Of a DNA stretch of 64,000 bases, positions 34,255 through 48,046 are shown piece after piece. Numbering within the stretch: the stretch's first letter is position 1; every line of letters starts with the position of its first letter. This stretch comes from Alviniconcha marisindica (Eukaryota; Mollusca; Gastropoda; Provannidae), in assembly GCA_018857735.1 (NCBI GenBank), contig JABMCL010000131.1, forward strand, positions 95,001-159,000, written 5' to 3'. The notes below the pieces were generated by a model, which had not been told where the DNA came from, made no database searches, and saw only the letters and a list, made by a program, of their open reading frames with translations. The position numbers and the translations under genes were made by a program.

Positions 34255-34610
34255 AAAAAAGGCCCGGATCATACTGTACAAAACCAGCCCATATCCAATC
34301 TGGATGGCCTGGGCAGGTTTTGGCCAAGTGCATCTGGTCCAGAAGCAAGCCGGTGTGCAAGAATCATCGGACCTGGTTCTGGCAGAACACAAACAGCCTG
34401 CTACCAGTTTCCCACTTTCAGACTCAGTTGCATTATTCCACAGACTGCCCAGATCATACTGTGCAAAACCAGCCTGGATCCGATTTGGTTCTGGGTGACT
34501 GTGTCAGGTTTTGGCCAAACAGATTTGGTCCAGAAGCAAGTCAGTGTGCAAGAGGTTTTGGCCAAACAGATTTGGTCCAGAAGCAAGTCAGTGTGCAAGA
34601 ATCATCAGGC
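34255..34610. repeat. Imperfect tandem duplication (~180 bp plus a ~47-bp unit)
   Basis: GATCATACTGT.CAAAACCAGCC and GTTTTGGCCAA...GTCCAGAAGCAAG.C.GTGTGCAAGA recur. The last piece is present three times. Confidence 0.75.
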
Positions 34611-35334
34611 CCACTTAACTGATCTGGATCAGATGCAGTCAGATTCAGCATGTTTACCTGCGTGGTTTCCATACAGGCACAGACAAAACCAACACATTAG
34701 CCCTATTCTTTTGTAGGAGGGGCTGCAAACAGATCAGAGCTCTTGTGAATTTTAAAAGTTCTGAATTTATGTGATCTGGATCTAATGTAACGGTATTGTG
34801 CGTTTGTGTCTTTCAAAAAACAAAACAAAAATGCTCCGACTGCATGGAACTGCTTTGTATTTTTAAAAATTGTGCAGTTTTTCACACACACCTATGCAGG
34901 AATAACAGAAAAATGATTTACTCAGTTGCATCATGTTGGGTCATTTGTACCAGCATATGTTGCAGCCATATAACCATATATGCATATTTGGTCCTTATTT
35001 TTAATCAGAATTTTGTGTGTGTGCTGCCATGCAATGCACTGTGGTGGGTCACAGCTAGCTTAATAGTTTGAGTAAACCTTTTCTGGTCAGCATTCATGGC
35101 ATCAGCAGTTATGGAACTGCAGTGCGCTGATTGTGTGGTGTGAAATGCCTTGTAGAACCCACTCAAAACACATTTACTGTGTAGCACCCACCCCAAACGA
35201 TTTTATTTAATGAAATACTGCGTAAGATTAAGTGATTCAACGGACAACTGAAGTGATTCAACTTCAGCTGTACGCATTCAGTATGTTAAAACATCAAAAC
35301 GAAGTGGTTGTCACAGATCCAGTCATTTGTCTTT

Positions 35335-35702
35335 AAGGAGTTTCAGTGAACATGTGCTTGCAAACACACATGAACTATCTGGAACCAGCTCCCTGGTTCT
35401 GGCCGTCATTCTACCTCTGTCAGTTCTTTCAAATCTCCATTGAAAACCTTTCTCCTCTTAAAAAACTTTTCTTCAGTCCCATTGCCCCGATATGCGACTG
35501 TGTGAGTGTGTTTGTGCATTTGTGTGTGCATGTGTGTGTGTGTGTGTGTGTGTTCATGTTGCATGCATTGAATTTTGAAAACATGTGAATTTAAAGAATG
35601 TGTAAGTGCTTAGGGCCTGTGCAGGTTAGGCACTCTATGTATCCATTATTAGTATCATTAACTAAGGAGTTTCAGTGAATATATACTAGCAAACACACAT
35701 AT
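35335..35702 (+). mobile_element. LINE 3' end with directly repeated flanks
   Basis: From 35380 the frame reads WNQLPGSGRHSTSV-SSFKSPLKTFLL, the usual C-terminus of a non-LTR reverse transcriptase. A TG-rich tail and GTGTAAGTGCTTAGGGCCTG...CACTCTATGTATCCATTATTAG follow. AAGGAGTTTCAGTGAA plus AGCAAACACACAT occurs on both sides (about 35335 and 35664). Confidence 0.6.
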
Positions 35703-38139
35703 AATATCAAAACGCTTGGAGAACAAAGCACCGTTTACAATTTTACTGGCATTTCCCCATTTGCACACATTAGTCATGAGAATCACATACAAAATGATTT
35801 ATTCCAAGGTCGATGAAAGCAATGGGTGCATGAACAGTTTCACCCACCCACTGAAGTGCGAGTGAGGATTAGTGATGCTGAGTATGCTTTTCCTCCGATT
35901 GTCACATCCACACACCCCGCAGAGTTTTATCACAGAGAAGTTTTAATAAATATGTCGTTTTTTTTTGTTTATGATGAGAAACTGGATCAAGGATGGACAA
36001 AACGCATTGATAAATTCAACAGAAATAAATCAGCTGTTCGGGAAAGTGTGCAAGTTGACAGTTAATCAGATCAGACAGAATTCATTCTATAGGCCATGAT
36101 GTGTAATGTATCTATTCAGATAGTTCGGCATTCACTTAAATGTTCAAAATAAACCATGGAAGCACAGCCAAGAAAATACACACAAAATCCCCAAATTTCC
36201 AGTGAAATGAGATGACACATAACACTCACAAAGTACAAACACATAATTATCTTCCCTATCCCAAACTCATCAAAAGAGAGAAAGAAAACAAAAACAGTAG
36301 CTGGACCTTGAAAAATGAACCTGAACGTACATCAAAACCATGGGGAGAAGGGAAAAAAATACAAAAAACTTTAAAAAATCTTTTTGTGGTATCCTTTTTT
36401 TCACACTCTTTGACACACATATTAATAATCATTACATAATAAATCTTTGACACAAATCTCTTAAACAGTTATATTTTACCTCATGACCCCATCTTTTACC
36501 TCATGACCCCTCTTACCATGTTTTTTTAAAGCCAGTTGTGGGTCACATATTTCCAACATGCATCAACTTCTCATCACAACTGAACAGAACTGTCTGTACC
36601 AAGAAGTAAGTTAGTTGCTTAGTAACTGGATAATCAAACTGTCATAAGCAAATGCACACTTCAAAACTCTTTTATATCGGGGCCTGTGCCAAGAAAGTGA
36701 AGCAAGATCTTCATTTGTCATCTTCTGCTTACACTACAGCGATCATTTCCACACACACACCAGAAAAAGAAAAGAAAACGGCGTAAGAGGTTGACAAAAT
36801 CTAACTTGTGTACAGATGCACCTTGTATGAAATAAATGAGAGAAACAAAATCCATGAAGAAAGATTCAGGGTCTGCCTTATCCAGTGAATTCTTTGCTTG
36901 ATCCTGTGACGGGAAAGATAATGTGACCTCATGACTTATTGCGTGACTGACAAACACAACCAAAGCCCCCATAAAAACAACTATTTGGAACCAAAACGTG
37001 GTCAAAGTCAAGTATCAACACAAAAAGGAGAAAGAAAAAATGGACTTGCACATGAAAAAGAAATCAAACAAAACAATTTTTGGTAGCATCTATAACAGTT
37101 CCTGTAGAAAATCATAAACAAATCACTGAACTATGATGCAGCTTGTAAAAAAAAAAAAAATGTAAAAAAATATGCAATTCTTAAGCTTTTCTAGCTGTCC
37201 CTCCAAATAAACCACTGTGCAAGATCTCGTGTTTTGCCTCTCATACTTTAAACATGTAAAAACTTCTTTTTTTTAAAGCAATTGACCTGGTAGTTCTCTT
37301 ACTGGGATTTGTTTCGGAGAAACCCCTTGTTGGTGATGTTTTCCATATTTAAAACCATCAAATACTGAATACTAAGTCTTAGGGCCCAAACCCACAAAAA
37401 TATGGGAAGGAAGGTGTGTGACTCTAACTGAAGAATGGCAAAACACCAGCACAGCTTTGGTTTTTTTGCCTTGGTTTTCTGGTCAGACTAATTAGAAACA
37501 ATGCCTGTTTGGTATCATTTCCAAGACTTCTTAGTGGCATGTGGACTACGCATTTAAATGCAGAAAGCATATACAATCAACTGGAACTGCAGTATGCTAT
37601 GAAAGGTTTATTATATGGAGAAGATAAGTGGTGAATAACATGCACACAATAAATCTAACAGAAAAAAGTCTCGAACAGATTTTTTTTTTTTTAAATATAT
37701 CTAATGGAAAAAAGAAGAAGAAACTCTAACAGAAAAAAAACGAAAAAAACTGGTCAACAAGTGGATCAAATAAGGCAATACACTTTCAAATTGTACTCTA
37801 GTGCAAAACAAAATAAATGGATTAGTAATTAAAAAGGATCAAGAATTAGTAACTCATCAAAGAACGAACAGCAGTAAAATAGCATGGAACAAACCATTAC
37901 AGTTGTATCATCAAACCAACTTCAGAGTATATTTATACCACACAATCTCTGTTGTTAATGGACCCATAGCTTAAAGAAATACACACAAACCCTTGTCAGA
38001 GACAAGTGTCCCATCCATGTCAATGTTGCACCCACAAAGTTATAACACGTGAACGGCATACAAAAATGATTAAGTACAAGCACACAAAAAAGTTAGCATT
38101 AACGTAAAAAATACTAAATAATAATAATAGTTGTCATTA

Positions 38140-38340
38140 CCATACCAGATAATAGGACCTGGGGATAGGCATACCCGCAGTAAGTATAATCATTTAACCC
38201 AGGACAGATGCAGCAAACCTGGGTACAGGCATACCCACAGTGAGTATAATCATTTAACCCAGGACAGATGCAGCAAACCTGGATACAGGCATACCCGCAG
38301 TGAGTATAATCATTTAACCCACAACAGATACAGTAAATTC
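38140..38340. repeat. 60-bp minisatellite x3
   Basis: Unit with AGGCATACCCGCAGTGAGTA, TAATCATTTAACCCAGGACA and GATGCAGCAAACCTGG. Confidence 0.9.
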
Positions 38341-40461
38341 ACTTTCCTCCATGGGTAGAGAGAGACATTAACAAGAGCAAATGCTCCATCAAATAGGACT
38401 TTCGTTTTTTTTCTTCTCCAAACTGTCCTGTGACCCTGAAAATGGGTCATGGGTAATGGAAACCAACATGAGTATGTGAAGCCCAAGCGAAGAGGTTAGT
38501 TACCACCATGCAGCCTCAAAAGTCTTGTTCAACCAGCATCCCACCCCCCCCCCCCCCAACCTTGCCCCCCCCCACCACCCAAAAGCTTGCTCAACCAGCA
38601 TCCCCCCCCCCCCCCCCCCAAAAGATTAAAAAAACCACAACACTGTTTTCTCCCTAGAACATACATCCAGTTTTTGATGGGCATATAATTATCATGTCAA
38701 TACACAGCAATGAAATAACTATGAAAGTTTGAAAATATTTGCCACATTGGTTGATTTCCGTGTGAACGAGGTTTCCGCTACCTTTTTTAACATGACAGGC
38801 AGGTGACTGTCAATCAAAACTGACATCGCTCGTTGTCTCTGTTTATAGATATAAAAATTAAATCCATGATCACAAGTGCAATGAAAGCTGTTAATAATCA
38901 TGAGCACTTCCCCCCGACTTTGCCCTTCACAGCAACATGGGTAATTTACTACTAATTAATGTTGCCTATCTCAGTGCACAATCCGGTGGTGACATAGACT
39001 GGGTTCAGGCTCCTTCTCTACCTGACCTCAAGGCGGGGGCCAATGCCTCTTCAGAAGTACCTTGCTTTTTACACCCAGTCAAGCTCCTTCAGGAGCAGCT
39101 TGAGTCAGGCATACCAGTGATGAGCTGACCAGCTGCGAGATCAGTGATGGAAAACACTGCTGATCCCATGGAATACAACCTACTTAGTGTTATCACAGCG
39201 TTTTAAGTGACAACATTATTCTCTGAGTTTCCGTAATTATCGTGCTACAATGCCATGTGATTGTGTGTGTTGTGGCTTGTCTCTAAAGGTGGGGAAAATG
39301 CTGTAACAATTAAAATAAGATTGTGGATTTTTTTCTTTCTCTTCTTGAGAGGCAACAACAGATCAAGCCACATAAATTTTGACCAATTCAAAAGCTGTCC
39401 ACCCAAAAAGCTGTAAATCCCAGTGGAAACCCTGTGTGAGTCAAAAGCTACGCAGCAGTCCACTACTGATCAGTAAAACATGTACAACCATCATGTATAC
39501 AATTTCACAGAAGTGTGACCTGGTCCACCTCAAATGAATGACATGCAATGTCAAGAAAGGATGCAAGTGTACTTAAAAGAAAACCCTGTTGTCTTCTTAA
39601 TACTGATTTCCTTTTGTGGACTGTTGAGCAAACAAACAAAAACCACCAAGGGAACAAAGCACAGCTACTATTACTCTCACTAGACCCTACAAACACTGTT
39701 TCCATCCAGACTGCATAAAGCAGTTATGAACTGTAGCTTACTTAAGTACACATGCAAATAATGTATAAAGCAGTGTATAAAGAAAACAATGGCTGTAAGA
39801 ACCTTTTGATTTTGCATGGTTGGGCCCTAAACCTAGGATTCCTTAAATGTGTAGGCAGATGCTGATGTTACATTCAATGAAATTACCCACACACAGCATC
39901 TGATTCTAGGTGTGGATACAGTTTTTTCCTGTGCCACATGGTGGGACCACACCCGCATGGCCCACTGTTATGTAATCCAGTCCTCACTTCTTCATTTTTT
40001 GAGGATGCAGCCGACCTCAAAGCAAAATAGTTTTTGCTTACAAGTATCATAAAACTGATTAAGTATATACACAGAAACAAACATTCACTTGCTTCACACT
40101 AGGTTGGGACCTTATAAAGTCCTGAACTACATGGTTCAATGGTTTTCTCCTGGCTGACAATGCTGTCTCATGCATACTAAAATGTGTGGATTCAAAAACA
40201 GGCAAGAAAAACATTATCAATGCCATTAAAATGCATAACACTAACAACCACAAGCCCAAAGAGGTAGCAAGAACCATAGGTAGCACATAAGCATCAAGAA
40301 TAAGCATAAAAAAACATAAGCAACATGTGCAAAATGATTACAGGCACACATAATGGAATGGCAGCAAAAACATAAATCAAGGAACACAATGGATGCAAAA
40401 ATGTGCATTAAGAACCACACAAAAAGGAATGATGAGAATAGCCTCAGTAAGTTGACAGGAG

Positions 40462-40465
<4 letters not shown>

Positions 40466-40506
<41 letters not shown>
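40466..40506. repeat. (TG)n microsatellite
   Basis: Pure TG run followed by TG-rich sequence to about 40595. Confidence 0.95.
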
Positions 40507-40513
<7 letters not shown>

Positions 40514-41988
40514 TGTATGTGTTGGGGGTGGTGGTGCATGTTTGTGTGTGCGTGCGCATGTGCATGCATGTGTGTGCATGTGTGTGTGCATATGTGAATA
40601 AGCATGTACCACTCCCAGTGCTAAGTTTGATGTGCAATCCAGCTACAAAGCCAAAGGTGCACAAAAACTTCTCACTAAATGGTTAACGGCTCTTTGCATA
40701 GAATATCTAGAACAGTATCATTATCATCTAACAAGACTGCTCTGAATAACAGTTCTACAACAAATAAATTATTTTTTCAAAACTGAAGAAACAAAAGTTG
40801 GAATGAAGGAAAATGCAAGGGTAAAAAGATATAAAACCAACCTATCCTAGCAATCCTGTACCATGGCATTACCATGTAAACAAACAAACAAAAACACATT
40901 GTGGAGCTCTTCACCAGAAAAAAGTGTCTGCATGAACTTGTTTCTCAATCTTCAGTTCAAGAACCAAAAACATTTAGGCAACAGATATGCAGCACAACTG
41001 CAACACAATCGGGGTGGGAAGGGGGGGAGAGGGGGGGCGTGAATACATGCACATCTTTCAATTTCAAGTTATTTGTAACAACTGATAACCAATACAAACA
41101 TCCCGTTTCATGTAAAAGGATGAGATCAACGGACTTGAAACGCTGCAAATACTTAGACATGTTTGGAATTAATTTGCTACAATTTTTTTTTTTTTAAATG
41201 ATGTACTTCTTAATTATTTCACTTACTAGTACTTTTAACAACATCAAAAAATCAAGTACAAAAAAAAGGAAAAAAAAGGAAGTGATTTTTAAACAGCCAA
41301 GAGGGCTGTTGCGCTTGTAAGCATTACTGAGACTCACTAAAGACAAATAAATATGTCATATCAATGAAGTACATCCAAACACTTGATATGTAATCACTAA
41401 ACATATGCACACTCATACCAACACCAAAACACACACACACACACACACACACAAGCACCTGTAAAAACAGCTCCTCTGGATTGGCGTGCTTGGAGAAGCG
41501 CCCCTGGCCAACGCACTCTACTGCCATCACTCTACTTAAGCATCAACAGCAACAAGAACAAAAAAGCTGTAGCACTTGAAAAAGACAACCGGTTCCTTTT
41601 TGCAACACTGTGTCACAAAGATTGGCTCAAAGGCGCTCATGTCACTCACCAGGTGGCTGTACACAAACATCCCAAAAAGATAACACTTTGTACGGGTCAG
41701 CATATGGAGAGCCTGGATGGAGTAGCTCAGTCACATTACAATCGTTTGCACTGTGCCCTTATAACCGGCAATTCACTTGGTACCCGAACCACCCAATCAG
41801 CCTAAGGCATGTTAGGCAATTTGTTTGTGTGCAACCCCCCCCCCCACCCCCTCGCCCGCCCCTTCAACTAAGCAATGGGACTATTAGTAGTATTAAACCT
41901 TAGTTTAGTTTGTTCAGTGCAGCAACTAAGCAGACTGATGGGTGTGGTGTGGATCAGCAGATCGTATGTAGTTGTGTTGTGTGGCCAG

Positions 41989-43658
41989 TCAGTAGATGTA
42001 GCTCTTGGAAGTGGTGGATTTCTCCAAAGATGGCATCACCTCCTCCACTGACGGCTGCAGCTTGGTGTACTTGGCAGTGCTGCCGCCATTGCCACCAGAA
42101 GACGCACGCCGCCTCTGACTATCACGCCGACCTTCCAGAACAAATGCCAGGATCTGCACGGGCAAGCAGGCACCAACACAGTTCAACGTTAGTCAATTAT
42201 TGCCAGCATTACAATACATGACAAAATGGTAAATATCACTCAGTTTGCAAAAGAACAAAAAACAACCACACATAAGTAAGTAAGTTGGTGTTTTACGCCC
42301 AGTCAACCGGTATGGTTATATCAAGGTGATAACCACACATAAATGGAGAAAAAAATACAAGTGAATCATATAGTATGTTTTTTTGTTGTTCTATATATAT
42401 GAGCCTGTGACAAAAGGTGCTCCCGCTTAACCCGGGTCTGTTTGTATACTCCTATTTATTTTCGTTTTACTGCAGTTACACAAAACTGTGGTTGCCTTTA
42501 TTCAGTATGCATTGATGAGTAGTTAAAGTCAAAATTGGCAGCTTTGGTCACCAAGAGGAGGATTAAAAACAAATATACTTGACGAAAATTGGCTTCCGGA
42601 AAGTGGGACAACGTGGGTTGTTCGACTTCAACTGAAAACAGCAACTAACCAGCTGAACTATTCTTCATAACTTGTACACCATTTGACTACTGAATAAGCT
42701 AACTTTAGTATCCAGTCAAATTGCAAGCCATGCGTGACGTTTCATACCCAAAAAAATGAAATTGAAAATACACTGGCCATTTGTAACAGACTCTGTCCAA
42801 AATTCCGATAAGTTTAAAGATCGTCTGCTACCGTCCGCCATTGCATTCACTGCGGACCTTCGCTGCTCGTATATGCATATCAATCGCGCACCGAAAGCAA
42901 TCAATATTTTTACTGAGGGCATTTTCGTGGGTTTTTTTGTGTTTTTTTACCCAGCAGTGAAAAATCTAAAACTTTGTCCATTTGTTATGAATGTAATTTT
43001 GCAAATTTTATCAACATCGCAAACATTTAATTACTGCTGACCGCTTCTAAAATTACCACTGGCCTTCCTGTTGACATCACATGGCCACTTGTCGTTGACA
43101 ATGGTCTCGTCGAAGGGGTGGCAGTGAGTATTCTGTGTCCGGTTATTTTGTTACGAACGTCCTAAATGTTACGAACGTCCCACATAATTGTCGAATTTCT
43201 GTCCTCATCATATATATTTTCCAAAACAAATGCTTTCTTAGCCATTAGTAAGTGATATAAATGGCATTGGTAGTGTGCTTTGTTTACTTCACTGTATTAT
43301 GGTGGGAAGGGGGCAATTTCAGATTGTGGACAAAGTCTGTGACAGTATCTGTGTTATGCATGTCCAGATGGTCGATGTGTCTTTTGTTACGTTAGTCTGC
43401 AGTCCGTCTATGTCTGTAATTATTGCTGAGCGGTCGATTTAAAAGTTGAAATGGCTCACAGCTTACATTTCGAGTGGTTGTTTACAAACTTTTACGTCCG
43501 AATGGAGGCTTGTGCATATCAAACAAGTACTCTGTAAACTCTGTGGCAGGTGAATGTAACATGGACACAATGCTACCCCCCATCCCCCTTTCCTTTCTTT
43601 TGCGGTGTTATTTTTGTTTCCTTTCCGCATTAAATGTAATAGTTGACTTGCCACATTT

Positions 43659-43690
<32 letters not shown>

Positions 43691-46600
43691 AGCATGAAGG
43701 CTGACTTTGGGGGCTGGTGGGGGGGGTGGGGGGGTTGAAGATTTTCTTACAATTAGATTTATTATAAACATTTTCACTGCTCTTGTATAAATAACGACCT
43801 TTGGTATGTAAGGGCATTTTAGGATTGTTACAGTCCAAAGTACATGTAGCATCTTTGTGTTTCCCTTTTTTACATACCGAAAAATTTAATACAGGTATCT
43901 GACTTAAAGATGCCATACTTTGTGACCTGACCACATTTTTAATGTGTTGTTGTTTTTCTTTTAGTTTTAGTAAGCATACATTAGATGACATCTGTCTGTC
44001 CCTGGTATTCAAGTCTGTATTAAATTCTGTTACTTTCGATAACTGTGGCAGGTTCTGGAAGTGTGCCAAGCAGAAAATCATGTATGGATCCAGTTCTTCA
44101 CACACACAAAAAGGAAGCATGTTCTTCAGGCCCTCACCACCAGACATATCTTATTGGGATTTCTTGATTGCAAACAGAAAAAAAGTTTTCCTGACACTGA
44201 GTGCAAAGTACTCCACTCAGAGTCAGAGGCAGCAGTTTTTCACTGACAGTGATTGACAGACAGGTTTAGTTTGAAAGGATGTTGTTGCTGTTTTTTTTTG
44301 GGGGGGGGCTTATAAATTTTCCTAAAGTTTTAATGTGATCTGCATGAAAGTCGCTCTTTTCACCTGTCATATCATACTGTTACTGGGCCTAGATTCGCTA
44401 CAGTTGTGTACTGTTTGTTCAGTCTGGGTGAAATAGTATGTTGGTTTTCATAGACTGTGTTCACTGCCATGGTGTTACGTTCATCCACTTAAACAAGTTG
44501 GAATATGTGAATATACCTCCTGCCTTGCATTTCTTTGCATTTATCATTACAGTGTATACTATGGAATAAAGTGTTCCTTGTTTCAAAACTTTACTGAAGT
44601 TGTTCTGCATTTGAAATGATTATTTGTTGCACTAGATTCTTGAGCGCAAAATTTGGACACAGTGATTACATAATACTTATATTTAAAGCAGAATTTGTTT
44701 GTCCTACCTGCTCTGATTTTATTACTAGCAGCCATTTAAATGCACCAGAAGCATTAAAATTGCATACAAATGGTTTTCCCTGTATTATTATGACATTCAC
44801 TGTGTCCATTGTTACAAACATCCACACCTGACCTGACCCCCGTTTTGATGCCATACAGCACACACTTGGATCAAAACCATTTTTTGATGATGGAAATGGT
44901 TGCTTGAAACATACCACTTTCTAATGGTAAGACTGAAAATAGCTTATTGGGTGTTTGATTTTGAGGCAGTGTGTCCCACTTTAGATCACAACCTTTTGTC
45001 ACAGGCTCATATGAATTCCTTTTTCCTTTTTATTTTTGAACTTACTTTAAAAATATGTGCGTGCCAAGGTCATCCACGAGGGCACTTTTTATTTTTGAAC
45101 TTATTTTAAAAATATGTACATGCCAAAGTCATCCACTTGGGCACTTTTTATTTTTGAACTTATTTTAAAAATATGTGCATGCCAAAGTCATCCACTAGGG
45201 CACTTTTTATTTTTTAACTTATTTTAAAAATATGTGCATGCCAAAGTCATCCACTAGGGCACTTTTTATTTTTTAACTTATTTAAAAAATATGTGCATGC
45301 CAAAGTCATCCACTTGGGCAAAATATCAGAATAGGAGACAAGGCAAGGTCCCCATGTATAAATAATAAAATGTTTGCGCCTAGGGCTCATTCAGGAAAGG
45401 GAGCTCTAAGACACTACTATTACTATTATTGTTAATAAATACTTTCCCATCTGACGGTGACACCACCACCCACCTTCTGCTTGTTGTGATAGATGACATA
45501 ACCAGACACACACAGAACAACAGCGGTGACAAAGTAGGCCATGAAGTGTCCAGAAGGGGGCATGTCTTCATCAAAGTCATTCTCCACCATGTGGTGAAGA
45601 TGCTGCACTCCATCAGCTGGATTCAAGGCTGGCTGCGGGGGAACTGGGCCCTGGGGTTGAAGCACACCATGGACAAGCATCAATAAAAAGCAGTCTCTCA
45701 ACTGTACCTCCTTGCCTCTCATTACACTGAACGCAAGAAGAGAATCTGAGCACAATATTCAAAATGGAACAGTAATTTGTTGTCACCGCTGAACAATATC
45801 AACAGGCACAGTTACCTTTTTTTCTTTCTTTCTTTTTTTTTTACTCTCCCAAATATAGGGGCAAAAATCACTCAAAAACAGAGAAATTGAGAAAGTAGTA
45901 CATAGAAGCCAACTGCAATCCCTAAAAGACTTCTTTCATGTAAAACCCTGGTTGATCTTGGCCCAGGCTCTTTACAAATCACTTGATCTGGTAATGGTAC
46001 ATGAATTAAGCTTGGACTTTTTGTGTGTATGCCAATCTGCCTACAACACACAAACCATGCTAGCAAAGGGTTTTAGTGATAAGATGCAGAAAGGACAAAC
46101 TATGAGAGGAATCCAATCCTCATTCAGTCACAGTGACTTTGAAGGTAGCACATCAAGCTTTTCTACAACAGCTCATCTCACACAAAGGACCCAGTGATTG
46201 CACTAGACAATTTTTCAAACCAGTCTGACATCTACTAGGTACAAACAGTGGTTCACGGAAACCAGTCAGACAATCACTGTAACCAGTAAGATACACTGCC
46301 ACAGAAATATTAAGTACTACAAGAGCTCTTCTAGAATCTAGTTAGCAAACACCTTGTTCTAACACCCACACACACACACATGCAAACTCCACCTACTCTA
46401 TCTGCTACATTTTAAAAAACTAAGTGTAGAACAGGCCAAGCACAATAACAGCGGGTAATCTGACCAATTGCTGATTTTGTTTCTGGTATTTTCTGATCTT
46501 AACCAGCAAATTACTGGAAATTACTGGTTAACACAAAAATTCCTGGCACCGCCATACCAAGTGTGGCTGCAAAACATTCAGCAGTTCCATAAAAATATAT

Positions 46601-47991
46601 GATATAAAAAATATAAAAAAAGGGGAAATCGTTTTATGAGTACTGGTATCCAAACCCAGTGACGTTAAGTTTGAAAACTGCATTTTCATACCAGATTTGG
46701 CACACACACACACACGCACTGCTTTTGTCTGTTTACATTTAAACAAATCTGCAGCTGACAAAATAATATTGTATTCATATGGACAAAATCATGAAACTCA
46801 GATTCAGAACCAGTTGATGCCAATCCCACCCTCAATACATCTTTAACTCTTGACCTACAAAATCTGAAGACCATTTCATTTCATGAGTATGCAGTACTAA
46901 CAAGTAACATAGTAGCAACAGAAAAAAGCTAACCAAGGAAGTGTGTGGTAGTGGGCAGTGTTGGGGTGGGACTGGGAATGCTGTTAACAGTGTTAATGTT
47001 TCACCCCCTGCTAGTGATGTAGCTAACTAAATTGACTTTTTTTTAAATTCATTTCACCATCCACAAAATGTTTTTCATCCACAACAAAAACACCTGTAGT
47101 CTCTGTATCATTCAGAAAATGCAGACTTGTATGTATATGAACACAATCTTTGTGTAAAGCTAACACCAAAGTTAGCCCATTGACACAAAAACAAAAGAAA
47201 ATGACACACAGAGTTTTGTGCCATGTGACAGCTCCCAGTGACACCACCCATCAACAGGATTTGACTTATTTTAGTTTACACAAAATGAATCGTAAAAGTT
47301 AAATGAACAGACCTGACCAGGCAGCTGCTGATTCACACTCATGCCATTGCCTGCAAAAAAAATGACTTTCTCATCAATTATACTAATTAGTGGAGATTGA
47401 GTATACAATAATCAAATACTCAGAAAGCATCAAAATGTACTTGATATATATATATGCAAACCTGCAAACAGACAAACAGGGGAAAACAATGTGAACAATC
47501 AGCTTTAACTGTTTGAGTGCCAGGGTGGCACTCACATGCCTGGCAGTACTTGCCTGAACAATAATATTAAATAACATGGACATGTGGCTGAAGTGAAGGT
47601 CAGGACTTCTGGAACCTGTAATAAGTATAACGGATAAAGGATTACGGTGCTGATCCATACAAATTATTATCAAACAGCACTGAAATCAGCAACTGCAAGT
47701 GTTAGTTTTTATTTGTGTCTGCTAATGTCAACATTACAGATAACTTCCACAAAATTCAGTCATTCATCCCCCCAAAACAGACTCGGAGATGGAAATTATT
47801 CAGCCACTGGAACCATTCACTATGTTCCAGCACAGTGCTTACTTTTGCTACACATTTTTGAAGTTCATTCTATTTTATGGTCTTCTTGTTCTAGAACTTG
47901 ATCCCACAGGAAAAAAATTCTCTGCACTCTGTGCACGTGTATGTGTGTGCACATGTATACACACACAACCACCACTTGCACACACATGCAC

Positions 47992-48046
<55 letters not shown>

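Larger units (their letters stand above)
30994..36200 (+). other. HGSNAT 3' UTR and intergenic sequence
   Basis: No coding exons recognised. AATAAA hexamers occur at 34166-34171, near 35945 and near 36148, but none is decisive. The interval holds a tandem duplication (31618-31745), poly(C) at 31978-31994, SINE heads, TG-rich tracts at 32515-32600, a duplicated block at 34255-34610 and a LINE tail. Confidence 0.45.
36200..41988 (-). other. Intergenic sequence and probable TGOLN2 3' UTR
   Basis: A/T-rich, with no recognised exon on either strand. The nearest perfect minus-strand AATAAA (TTTATT at 37607-37612) would imply a 4.4-kb 3' UTR, so a variant signal nearer the stop is also possible. 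It contains a 60-bp triplicate (38140-38340), poly(C) tracts (38545-38620), (TG)n at 40466-40506 and (CA)n at 41429-41452. Confidence 0.4.

Noticed and set aside
43942..44256. 104-codon frame in the 2.6-kb TIR segment
   Set aside because: No recognisable domain and alternative frames of similar length overlap. Mentioned only as possible captured host sequence.
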